Shown here: one piece after another, positions 24,571 to 36,374 of the stretch
Position numbering within the stretch: the stretch's first letter is position 1
Layout of the letters: each line of letters begins with the position of its first letter
NCBI RefSeq assembly: GCF_026151205.1
Contig: NC_087082.1
Coordinates: forward strand, 20,546,494-20,610,493
DNA: 64,000 nucleotides
Direction of reading: 5' to 3'
Source: Bolinopsis microptera
Lineage: Eukaryota; Ctenophora; Tentaculata; Lobata; Bolinopsidae
The notes under the pieces: generated by a model
What the model was told of the DNA's origin: nothing
Database searches by the model: none
The model's input: the letters and a program-made list of their open reading frames with translations, nothing else
Made by a program: the position numbers and the translations under genes

Positions 24571-27149
24571 GTTTAGAACAAGATGCTATTCCCAAATTCC
24601 TTGACAATCGTGGTGATGGAATAACTTCAGGGTGTATTGCTCCTGAATGTAAATTTTCCAGAACGCAGTGTCCGTTAATGTTCACTAACACTTACCTAAA
24701 CGACATTTGGACTTATCACAAATGGTCCTTGTCTGTGGCACCAAATAGCTAATAGAAGTTCCTAACAACTATCATGTTTGGCGCGAAACTCATGACGCAA
24801 AGGCTCATCCAAGACCAGATCACTTACAATTCTTTTCCACCAATCACATAAATCCTACTAAACTTCTTTGACGCTATGATGAAAGTTACCCTGCTTAATC
24901 GGGAAAATTTTTCTTGAAGATTTGAGATGAAATTTGGTGAGATAGGATGGGAGGAGGACATATCTCTCTATCTAGATAACATGTTAACCGTTTCGAAATC
25001 TTTTACAAATTCTACCATCTTGTTCCTCTGTTCCAGTGATTTCTGAACGTTTTGCCCCATGCTGCGATTTCGATCGGTTGTTACACCCAGGGTCCTGATT
25101 GAAATCCCAATATGACCCATATTTCTTTACTCCATTTAGTAGACGCTCGACTGATATGGTGCTATCCTACAAAATCGCACTCGCCAATCTTTGATATTGA
25201 ACGTGTCTTTTTGCACGCTTTACAGTTTTCGTTAACATGGTTTGAATCTCCAGATAATATTGGAAATGAGGTTTATTCAAAACTATGAAGTAACAATAAA
25301 TTCTCCACCATTTCAGATTTCTCTAAAGCTCTGTATACATTACCTCAGCTTCATAGTGTGAGTTGGCTGGTTTCTATCGTTTCAAACTACATTCCGGCTG
25401 ATCATTCAGGGTAAAGGTCTACATATTTTTGTTGAGGAGCTCTGGTAACATGATGGGATTTTTGTCTCCAGTGAACAGTAGTTTCAAATATCTCAATTCC
25501 GTTCCGCAGGTATGTTCTCGTACTGTGTTTCCTTCTGGTCAGAGCAATCCTCACTGGAGTGCAAATGTTAAGTTACTTTGGTCACAATTAACCTTGTCAG
25601 CTAATCAAATTAAGAATAGTAACCGATGCCCTGTTCTACACCCATCAAGTTTATCAGTACTTAAACATTTTCCACCCTCTCACTCCACCCTTGCACGTGA
25701 CACACCCACCTAATCATTGGACACCACTCCATCCCACCCTTTAACTTCACAACATCATCCCCAGCTGAAGACAATTTACACAATACACAGGTATTTTGAA
25801 AGCTCCTGCTAAAACAAACTTTTCGTATCACTTATAATTTTAAATAGCATACCCTCCAAGGTACATAGGGTTTTAGCGGAACTTTATTGTATTATAAATA
25901 CCTTAATTTACATAGTGTATTAATAACTACGAATTAGTTATTTACTAACTTTACAACGTAAGTAACTAATAACACGAAAGAAATATACCTCACGAAACAC
26001 AGAGAGCACAAAGAGAAATGACAGAAAAGTACACTCAATAATGATTAAATTATAACACGCTCATCTCCCGTATTACATAATCACATTCAGCACAACAACA
26101 GAACTACTCTTCTTCGATCATTGGTATTCAGGCGGAGCATTCTAAATCACTTTACAGTCGATTTCGGGATTGTTTCTAAGGGCCCCCGAGAGTAGAAACC
26201 AACTTCATTCAATGTAATTTCGGACGCTTTGATTCCAATCCCCCCCCATGACATAGTGTTAAAATGCTCCCCTGGAACAATATATTGCGAAAACAGTCTC
26301 ATCAAGTGATATGAACGTATAAGAGGTTATCATTTTTCCTCGGTTAGGGTTAGGGTTTCAGCATATGCTTTAGTTAAGATTGGTTAGGTACTAGTTATGA
26401 TTCAGATACTGATAAGAGGGTTAGGGATGCGAATGGTCGTCCAGGCAGCTCGAGAACGGTTTGAAAAGTCACGTGCAGTCGAGTGTAGGGTGATTGTTCA
26501 ACAACCGTATTGTCATGCGTAGCTCGTGGTATATCTCTGGACGGTTTTGAAATTTCCGTAGATTTCCCGGCAGCTTTTAAAACCGGACCAGGCTGAAACC
26601 AGATTTTAGACGGTTTATTTGATTTAATGTTATGGGCCCTGTGAGCCGCTAATTAGAACACCAGAACTTAACTCCGCAATGCGCAGGATTATATTACAGT
26701 ATAAAATTGATAATAATTCGCGTGTTTAGCACGAGGGTTATTTTAATTTAACTTAAAGCGTGCCGGTGTTTTGTGTTATAAACCCCTCCGGGTTATTGCT
26801 AGGACCATCAAATCTTGGAAGTTTTTCGCATTAGGGTAAGTGACGACAGTCGCACTACAGTACAAAATCGGTCTAGTAGTCCTCGGACTTCTTGGATACC
26901 TGCCGAGATAGGTCTGGTTTGTCAGGATATCACTTAACTTACGTCTATGCCTTGACCAAACTCATACCTTGAATTCAACGGCTCCCTATCTACACCCAAG
27001 AACGAAGGTGGTACAATGGGATCCCCCCTCATTGTTTGAACTAGCAGAAATCCGCCTTGCTGAATCGAGACCTTAGCTTTAATCCTCATGTCCTGTCCTC
27101 CGACACTACTCCCATTTCGTGACGACGGCCTTGGATCTTTCAGAGACAG

Positions 27150-27845
27150 AAACCATCGCCGAATCCTTCCTTACATTCCATAACTCCCTTACTGGAAGAA
27201 CCTCAACTTTCACCCAAGAACATCCTCGACAGACGAACTATACCCGTCCATGACGTTCTCATCCACCCTGACAAATCCACATCTTCTACAGAAAACCCAC
27301 CACAACCAACCCTACACCAAGTTACCCTCCTGCAATCCACCAACTACTAAGAACGCAGTGCATCCGATGCACTGACCAAAGGGCCCACAACATCTGCTCA
27401 CCCAACACCTTGACGACGAACTCCAGACAGTGCGACACGTTTGCCACCAGAACGGCTTCCCTCCTCACCGCACACCACCATCATGGACCAAGTACAAAGG
27501 AAATTTCACCAACCCCTCTCGCCCACCAATCCCTAGCCCTCATTCAACCGACAGACCCGTGAACATCCCTTAGTGATTCTCTTCCTTTGCCCAGTCCCTC
27601 CCTATCGAAACCCATCCTCCAAGATAACTGCGGACAACACCGACTCAAAGTCACCCACTCCTCTCTACCGTCCTCCGCAACCTCCTCACCAAAACGAAAC
27701 CACACCCCCTACTCTCCTCCACTCCCGAACACCATTTACGAATTTCTGCTCACAGTGTCCCCCCAAATACGCCGGAACAGACCTACAGACCCATGGTCCA
27801 CCGCTGAAAGAATCACGAACGATGTTACAGACTCAACACCTTTGT
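27150..27845 (+). pseudogene. Penelope-like element remnant (right arm)
   Basis: Inverted partner of 18,180-18,890, reading forward here. It shows SQCPPKYAG followed by a KESRTMLQ-type stretch, equivalent to the GIY-YIG block, within the frame open at 27,573-27,983. Upstream parts are in other frames. Confidence 0.5.
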
Positions 27846-27849
27846 GGGG

Positions 27850-28370
27850 GAACGAAAAAAGCAGATGAGCTGGCCAAGCTTTGTACAACCAGTGAATCCA
27901 CTTACAGTGTCCAATTCCACAATCTACATCAAGCGTCGAAAATCGACAACAAAGTCAACAGACTGAATCAGGAAACTTGGTAACTGACGGTCCCTGAAAC
28001 ACCAAACTGACACTCGCCACAAGCATGCCAAAATCATCAAAAACCTCAACACTACACTCAGCCAAAACAGACAAGATTCACAGAACTGCAGTTCACCTCA
28101 TCACGGGTCTACTGCCGGCTTAAACAAACACCTTCACACCATTTGCAATCAAACAACCATTGCTTGTCCTATGTCGGCGACTGGATAGGAAACTGTCTCA
28201 CATTCCTTGACAGTGTCCAGCTATTGCCCAAATTAGAGGTCAATTATTTCCAGGACTACTACCTCGTCTGTCTATGACATATTCGGACAACCAACACATC
28301 ACCACATTGTCAATTTCGCAAACCGCACCAAACGCTTAATTGTGCCGGAAGAGCTGGAATCAGACCGGGG
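27850..28370 (+). pseudogene. RNase H-type retroelement C-terminal remnant (right arm)
   Basis: Inverted partner of 17,660-18,180. KKADELAKL lies near 27,856-27,883. LNKHLHT, ACPM and AIAQIRGQ follow in shifting frames to about 28,250, then FANRTKRLIVPE near 28,315-28,350, a typical end of such polyproteins. Confidence 0.5.
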
Positions 28371-29329
28371 TGACTTAAAGTACTATCACATATGATTCTC
28401 GGTCTCGTTTACTTTTTCCAAACCCAGCTGCATTAAGCGTATCATTTGACCTCAATATGATCATCTTACACCATCCTCCACCAAGCACTCCTGATTTCAC
28501 CGCCAACCTTCCCAAGGTTGCCACACCCCAGAGGTAGGCAGAGCATCTCAATGCTATCCACTCTGGCTATCTTGCCCAGCCTCTCTAAAAAATCAAAAAA
28601 AAAAAAAAAAAGACTCCAACAACGCCATCGACGAATCCACAGACAGAATCAAATCAGCCCCTGCACGATCATGCTACCACCGGCCACACATCTCCGGGAA
28701 CAAAATCGAAGTCCTCAAATCCCTCACCTCACGCTCCCAACTGACCTCACAGACATGCAGCTTATTACAAAACGACAACCAAGCATGAACAGAAAGACCC
28801 GCACCAAATGTTGTTCTCTCGGGGACCCCATTCTTACCTAAATTGCCAAATTCCTTAAAGTCCAGACCATCTGGCATTTCCTTTCAACCTCAAACAGAAG
28901 ACTAATTTTTATTGACATTGTAACTGTAATTTTCCTTTCCCACCCATACCTGCCCCCCCCTCCAACCCTGACACCACTCAATCACATATAGCATAGTCCA
29001 CCACATCACATCAGCTGACACGATTAACACATTTTAATGAAATGCTTCAACAAGTTAAATCATCGTATCACTTTATATGTTCTAAGCCCAACTCCACTCA
29101 GTTCTATTGAATGGAGGGTTAGCAATGTCCTTTTATGTAAACCGGTTAGATACCGGTAAATTAGATTTTGAATCTTTTGAACTAAGATATTTAACCTACT
29201 AGACAGGTGGCTAAAAATGGTTTAATAATATGATTATATCCAGAATTGTACATTGATAAACGTTTAAGAACCGAACTTCGATGAATCAATGGCAAAAATG
29301 TTCATTAAAATGGAGACAACCCTTGTTAC

Positions 29330-29690
29330 GTATTGAGCAACTGAGGCACTTGATGCAGTACTTTGAGCCCTAGGAACTTGAGGCGTACTTTGAGGCACTT
29401 GAGGCAGCACTTTGAGGTACTTGAGGCAGCTACATTGAGGCCCTGAGGCACTTGAAGGCAGCACTTTGAGGCCTGAGGCACTGAGGCAGTACTTTGATGC
29501 ACATGAGGCAGCACTTTGAGGCCAGGAGCACTTGAGGCAGCCACTTTGAGGCCCTTGAGGCAGCACATTGAGGGCCCTGAGGGCGACTTGAGGCATCACT
29601 TTGAGGCCACTTGAGGCAGCACTTTGAGGCCCTGAGGCACTTGAGGCAGTACTTTGAGGCACATGAGGCAGCACTTTGAGGCAGACAAAA
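29330..29690 (-). repeat. CCTCAAAGTGCTG tandem array (right arm)
   Basis: Inverted partner of 16,276-16,640, seen as GCACTTTGAGGC and ACTTGAGGCAG words. It creates the minus-strand open frames at 29,264-29,674, which are not genes. Confidence 0.8.
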
Positions 29691-29694
29691 GTAT

Positions 29695-30450
29695 GTAATA
29701 TGAAGGCTGGAGTCAGCAGTTTATAACTTGTAGTCCCATATTTTAGTTAGGATATTGCAAGTTAAGTGAATAAAAAACCGTTTAGGACTAGTGTTAGATT
29801 AGATTAGATTAGGTTAAGATTAAGGATGATTTTGTAGACACGTGGAATCATGGGTAGTTAGGTAGGTGTATTCTTGGACAGACGGGGGCTCGGTGTTGCC
29901 GTGCAAAGCAGTGCGGTTTTATTTCTCATCTGCCCCGTTACAACCGTTTTTCGAGTGGCTTTCGTGTGAAGTTATAAAGTTACCACCGCCGAAAACCGCT
30001 GTAACGTGGCCGACGAGTGCTAGACTTGGGTATATTGAAAATATAATATATTTGCCTTCGAGGAATTATTAATCCTAATACCCAGTTTCCTTTGTTCTCA
30101 CCTACCTTAGGACTCGATCAGTCATTCATCTTTTAAAGGTATACTGCACACCTGTAGCCTGTAAGAGTTAAAGTGAAATTGCAGAGCTTGAGAGCTAGAG
30201 ATTTGCAGTATTCGTGTACGGATACCTTCGATATTGTACCCGTATATTTCTTTAAGTACCGCGTACGATAACTTCAAGATCGGTGCCCGTTTTCTTGAAG
30301 TACCGTGATATAGACACTTCATCTAAGGACCCTTGAACAGTTTAATTACACGTGTACGCCACTTCGTTACCGTACCTTGTGAGCAGGCAGAGTTTACCAT
30401 CGGTACCGCCCCGGGAGGACTGTTCTGGTGCCAACCTTATTACCTATCTG
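29695..30450 (-). repeat. 0.75-kb dispersed repeat, copy C (right arm)
   Basis: Inverted copy of 10,615-11,390 and 15,495-16,275. It retains the ACCAGAACAGT..GGTTGGC end, which matches copy A better than copy B does. Confidence 0.75.
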
Positions 30451-31642
30451 GAGAACCTAGGAAAGTGTGTACTATGTCCTGGACTCACAAAACATGAGCA
30501 GGAGATGAAGGAACTATTAGAGGAGGAAAAACGATTGTGGATCAGATTGTGGAGGTGAAATAGGAAATGAAGTCTTGGACACAAGTGATAAAGAGACGGG
30601 AGATAAAAGAGAGCAAAGTGAGTGTGTTTGATTTGAGCGAGAGAGAGTGGATTGTTTTGAGCAGAGTGAGAGAGTTTGGAGAGAGATAATGATCAGGTGG
30701 AGAGAAGAAGCAGAGCTTGAGGCGTGAGAGATTGATGAGGGAACAAATGTAAAGGATGGAGAGAACGAGCGACTTATTTCAAAAAAGAGCGAGGACAACT
30801 GAGAGCGATATCTGCACCCGGAAATACCGAGAGAGATAAGGAGAGTACACGATGAAAGTAAGGCGGGCCGAGACAGGAAAAATGATGACTTCTGTACATT
30901 TCTGCAGAGATCGTGCAGTGGGTCCTGTTATGCGGAGTAAAGGACAACTCGACTTGAGGGCTTGCAAATCAGATAGAAGACGATGCAAAGTTTCAAAAAG
31001 TGAAAGAACATCCGGCTGTCCGAGTGATGAGAGAGTGACGTGAAGAATGCTGATTAGTGAGGTGAAAAGAGAGCTATATCCCCTACTGATGCAAGAATAA
31101 TTAGGACAACGTTCCATAAGATGGAAGCAGGAATGTTGGAGAGCGTGGTGCAAGTTCGCAGAGAGAAAACAGGATACTGCTGAAAAGACTACCCGAGAGC
31201 TGTGGAGAGAGAGAGTGTATGTATCACTGTGTTGATACAGGGCGTGAAAGACCCTGCTAGTTAAAAGACGGCCCATCAGATCAACACGGAGACAGAGATT
31301 TTGATAGTGTGATCCGATTAGCTGTACAGGAAGGAACACATATCAAAGGCAGTAGAGGAGAGCCTTGACAGTGATCCAATAAATACACTGGAATTCCGGG
31401 CACCTACGTATTGTGTTGGCAGGCAAGGTGATAAAGGAGAGAGTGAGAATGACTGTCAGATGTTTGGGAAGAGGGTCACAAGGCGGACTCGTGTTGGAGC
31501 ACATTGTGTGCCAGCTGTGTGGAGGTAAAGGCATGTTTGCCAGTGTTTTGTTGGTGTAGAGTGAGTCCGGTTGAGCGGAGTAGCAGAGTGCGAGTAGAGG
31601 TGCGAGTAGAAGGGGAGTGGAGAGGCCCTTGCGCAAGGTTTT

Positions 31643-34600
31643 TTGCAGCAAGGTCTATCATCTTGCAGCAAGGTCTATCATCTTGCAGCAAGGTCTTATC
31701 CTTCTTGCAGCAAGGTCATATCATCATGCAGCAAGGTCTATCATCTTGCAGCAAGGTCTATCCTCTTGCAGCAAGGTCTATCATCTTGCAGCAAGGTCTA
31801 TCCTCTTGCAGCAAGGCCTATCATCTTGCAGCAAGGTCATCATCTTGCAGCAAGGTCTATCATCTTGCAGCAAGGTCTATCATCTTGCAGCAAGGTCTAT
31901 CATCTTGCAGCAAGGTCTATCATCTTGCAGCAAGGTCTATCATCTTGCAGCAAGGTCACATCTGCAGCAAGGCCATGCAGCAAGGTCTATCATCTTGCAG
32001 CAAGGTCTATCTTCTTGCAGCAAGGTCTATCACTGTGCAGCAGGTCTATCATCTTGCAGCAAGGTCTATCATCTTGCAGCAGGTCTATCCTCTTGCAGCA
32101 AGGTCTATCATCTTGCAGCAAGGTCTATCATCTTGCAGCAAGGTCTATCATCTTGCAGCAAGGTCTATCCCTCTTGCAGCAAGGTCTATCATCTTTGCAG
32201 CAAGGTCTATCATCTTGCAGCAAGGTCTATCATCTTGCAGCAAGGTCTATCATCTTGCAGCAAGGTCTATCATCTTGCAGCAAGGTCTATCATCTTGCAG
32301 CAAGGTCCTTGCAGCAGGTCTATCATCTTGCAGCAAGGTCTATCATCTTGCAGCAAGGTCTATCATCTTGCAGCAAGGTCTATCATCTTGCAGCAAGGTC
32401 TATCATCTTGCAGCAAGGTCTATCATCTTGCAGCAAGGTCTATCATCTTGCAGCAAGGTCTATCATCTTGCAGCAAGGTCTATCATCTTGCAGCAAGGTC
32501 TATCATCTTGCAGCAAGGTCTATCATCTTGCAGCAAGGTCTATCATCTTGCAGCAAGGTCTATCATCTTGCAGCAAGGTCTATCATCTTGCAGCAAGGTC
32601 TATCATCTTGCAGCAAGGTCTATCATCTTGCAGCAAGGTCTATCTTGCAGCAAGGTCTATCATCTTGCAGCAAGGTCTATCATCTTGCAGCAAGGTCTAT
32701 CATCTTGCAGCAAGGTCTATCATCTTGCAGCAAGGTCTATCATCTTGCAGCAAGGTCTATCATCTTGCAGCAAGGTCTATCATCTTGCAGCAAGGTCTAT
32801 CATCTTGCAGCAAGGTCTATCATCTTGCAGCAAGGTCTATCATCTTGCAGCAAGGTCTATCATCTTGCAGCAAGGTCTATCATCTTGCAGCAAGGTCTAT
32901 CATCTTGCAGCAAGGTCTATCATCTTGCAGCAAGGTCTATCATCTTGCAGCAAGGTCTATCATCTTGCAGCAAGGTCTATCATCTTGCAGCAAGGTCTAT
33001 CATCTTGCAGCAAGGTCTATCATCTTGCAGCAAGGTCTATCATCTTGCAGCAAGGTCTATCATCTTGCAGCAAGGTCTATCATCTTGCAGCAAGGTCTAT
33101 CATCTTGCAGCAAGGTCTATCATCTTGCAGCAAGGTCTATCATCTTGCAGCAAGGTCTATCATCTTGCAGCAAGGTCTATCATCTTGCAGCAAGGTCTAT
33201 CATCTTGCAGCAAGGTCTATCATCTTGCAGCAAGGTCTATCATCTTGCAGCAAGGTCTATCATCTTGCAGCAAGGTCTATCATCTTGCAGCAAGGTCTAT
33301 CATCTGCAGCAAGGTCTATCATCTTGCAGCAAGGTCTATCATCTTGCAGCAAGGTCTATCATCTTGCAGCAAGGTCTATCATCTTGCAGCAAGGTCTATC
33401 ATCTTGCAGCAAGGTCTATCATCTTGCAGCAAGGTCTATCATCTTGCAGCAAGGTCTATCATCTTGCAGCAAGGTCTATCATCTTGCAGCAAGGTCTATC
33501 ATCTTGCAGCAAGGTCTATCATCTTGCAGCAAGGTCTATCATCTTGCAGCAAGGTCTTGCAGCAAGGTCTATCATCTTGCAGCAAGGTCTATCATCTTGC
33601 AGCAAGGTCTATCATCTTGCAGCAAGGTCTATCATCTTGCAGCAAGGTCTATCCTCTTGCAGCAAGGTCTATCATCTTGCAGCAAGGTCTATCATCTTGC
33701 AGCAAGGTCTATCATCTTGCAGCAAGGTCTATCATCTTGCAGCAAGGTCTATCATCTTGCAGCAAGGTCTATCATCTTGCAGCAAGGTCTATCATCTTGC
33801 AGCAAGGTCTATCATCTTGCAGCAAGGTCTATCATCTTGCAGCAAGGTCTATCATCTTGCAGCAAGGTCTATCATCTTGCAGCAAGGTCTATCATCTTGC
33901 AGCAAGGTCTATCATCTTGCAGCAAGGTCTATCATCTTGCAGCAAGGCCTATCCTCTTGCAGCAAGGTCTATCATCTTGCAGCAAGGTCTATCATCTTGC
34001 AGCAAGGTCTATCATCTTGCAGCAAGGTCTATCATCTTGCAGCAAGGTCTATCATCTTGCAGCAAGGTCTATCATCTTGCAGCAAGGTCTATCATCTTGC
34101 AGCAAGGTCTATCATCTTGCAGCAAGGTCTATCATCTTGCAGCAAGGTCTATCATCTTGCAGCAAGGTCTATCATCTTGCAGCAAGGTCTATCATCTTGC
34201 AGCAAGGTCTATCATCTTGCAGCAAGGTCTATCATCTTGCAGCAAGGTCTATCATCTTGCAGCAAGGTCTATCCTCTTGCAGCAAGGTCTATCATCTTGC
34301 AGCAAGGCTCTTCATTGCAGCAAGGTCTATCATCTTGCAGCACGGCCTTGCAGCAAGGTCTATCATCTTGCAGCAAGGTCTATCATCTTGCAGCAAGGTC
34401 TATCATCTTGCAGCAAGGTCTATCATCTTGCAGCAAGGTCTTTCATCTTGCAGCAAGGCCTGGCAGCAAGGTCTATCATCTTGCAGCAAGGTCTATCATC
34501 TTGCAGCAAGGTCTTTCATCTTGCAGCAAGGTCTATCATCTTGCAGCAAGGTCTATCATCTTGCCGCACGGCCTATCCTCTTGCAGCAAGGTCTATCATC

Positions 34601-36206
34601 TTGCCAGCAAGGTCTATCTCTTGCAGCAAGGTCATCATCTTGCAGCAAGGTCTATCCTCTTGCAGCAGGTCTATCATCTTGCAGCAAGGTCTATCATCTT
34701 GCAGCAAGTCTATCATCTTGCAGCAAGGCCTTGCAGCAAGGTCTATCATCTTGCAGCAAGGTCTATCATCTTGCAGCAAGGCCTTCGCAGGCAAGGTCTA
34801 TCATCTTGCAGCAAGGGTCTATCATCTTGCAGCAAGGTCTATCATCTTGCAGCAAGGCCTTGCAGCAAGGTCTATCATCTTGCAGCAAGGTCTTGCAGCA
34901 AGGTCTATCATCTTGCACCAAGGTCTATCATCTTGCAGCAAGGTCTATCATCTTGCAGCAAGGCCTATCCTCTTGCAGCAAGGTCTATCATCTTGCAGCA
35001 AGGTCTATCATCTTGCAGCAAGGTCTATCATCTTGCAGCAAGGTCTATCATCTTGCAGCAAGGTCTATTATCTTGCAGCAAGGCCTTGCAGCAAGGTCTA
35101 TCATCTTGCAGCAAGGCCTTGCAGCAAGGTCTATCATCTTGCAGCAAGGTCTATCATCTTGCAGCAAGGTCTATCATCTTGCAGCAAGGTCTATCATCTT
35201 GCAGCAAGGTCTATCATCTTGCAGCAAGGTCTATCATCTTGCAGCAAGGTCTATCATCTTGCAGCAAGGTCTATCATCTTGCAGCAAGGTCTATCATCTT
35301 GCAGCAAGGTCTATCATCTTGCAGCAAAGTCTATCATCTTGCAGCAAGGTCTATCATCTTGCAGCAAGGTCTATCATCTTGCAGCAAGGTCTATCATCTT
35401 GCAGCAAGGCCTTGCAGCAAGGTCTATCATCTTGCAGCAAGGCCTTGCAGCAAGGTCTATCATCTTGCAGCAAGGTCTATCATCTTGCAGCAAGGTCTAT
35501 CATCTTGCAGCAAGGTCTATCATCTTGCAGCAAGGTCTATCATCTTGCAGCAAGGTCTATCATCTTGCAGCAAGGTCTATCATCTTGCAGCAAGGTCTAT
35601 CATCTTGCAGCAAGGCCTTGCAGCAAGGTCTATCATCTTGCAGCAAGGTATATCATCTTGCAGCAAGGTCTATCATCTTGCAGCAAGCTCTATCATCTTG
35701 CAGCAAGGTCTATCATCTTGCAGCAAGGTCTATCATCTTGCAGCAAGGCCTTGCAGCAAGGTCTATCATCTTGCAGCAAGGTCTATCATCTTGCAGCAAG
35801 GTCTATCATCTTGCAGCAAGGTCTATCATCTTGCAGCAAGGTCTATCATCTTGCAGCAAGGTCTATCATCTTGCAGCAAGGTCTATCATCTTGCAGCAAG
35901 GTCTATCATCTTGCAGCAAGGTCTATCATCTTGCAGCAAGGCCTTGCAGCAAGGTCTATCATCTTGCAGCAAGGTCTATCATCTTGCAGCAAGGTCTATC
36001 ATCTTGCAGCAAGGTCTATCATCTTGCAGCAAGGTCTATCATCTTGCAGCAAGGTCTATCATCTTGCAGCAAGGTCTATCATCTTGCAGCAAGGTCTATC
36101 ATCTTGCAGCAAGGTCTATCATCTTGCAGCAAGGCCTTGCAGCAAGGTCTATCATCTTGCAGCAAGGTCTATCATCTTGCAGCAAGGTCTATCATCTTGC
36201 AGCAAC
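31643..36206 (+). repeat. 20-bp satellite, about 225-230 units
   Basis: Unit TATCATCTTGCAGCAAGGTC. Each unit contains the perfect short palindrome CTTGCAGCAAG. Most units are identical. Irregular units cluster at the left edge (31,643-32,330) and near 34,290-34,920. A 13-bp short form (TTGCAGCAAGGCC, lacking 7 bp) recurs at least ten times, almost only right of 34,340. Because 20 is not a multiple of 3 and the unit contains no stop in any forward frame, three frames stay open for about 1,520-1,580 codons each; these are not proteins. The array lies 38 bp downstream (in gene sense) of hexosaminidase exon 10, so it is probably intronic. Confidence 0.95.
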
Positions 36207-36243
36207 TTCTATAAAGAGCACGAGTAATACAATATAAGCCAAC

Positions 36244-36374
36244 CTGTTGTCATACGACTTGACCAGAGGATAGCTTTAGGTTTGTCTTCGGATGTCACCT
36301 CTTTTAGCTGCTGGTACGCTCTCTGTTGGTAGTAATCCCACAGCTTCATAAAACCTCCTACATCACTACTCCAC
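36244..36374 (-). CDS. Hexosaminidase exon 10
   Basis: Acceptor ACAACAG|GTGGAG, chosen because it alone restores the phase 2 frame left by exon 9. Encodes WSSDVGGFMKLWDYYQQRA and AILWSSRMTT, the conserved segment after the catalytic strand. Donor probably ACAACAG|GTTGGC. It lies more than 6.5 kb from exon 9 because of the nested insertion. Confidence 0.85.

Larger units (their letters stand above)
14280..31640. repeat. Giant inverted repeat (arms about 8.7 kb, centre near 22,975)
   Basis: Sequence from 14,280 rightwards reappears as its reverse complement from about 31,640 leftwards. Matched landmarks include 14,340-14,500 with 31,390-31,600, 15,520-16,240 with 29,740-30,420, 17,660-18,890 with 27,080-28,370, and 22,560-22,680 with 23,370-23,490. 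The pairing continues almost to the midpoint with little or no spacer. The arms differ mainly by single-base indels, with few substitutions. Left of 14,280 and right of 31,640 the flanks differ. It is either a real palindrome or a read that passed through a library hairpin and was not split. The absence of a spacer and the error style favour the second. Confidence 0.85.

Noticed and set aside
31504-36237. Three overlapping giant frames of about 1,520-1,580 codons with a Ser/Leu/Gln-rich periodic protein
   Set aside because: They are produced by the 20-bp satellite, which has no stop in any forward frame. All three frames give the same 20-residue period, and there is no start, splice or domain evidence.
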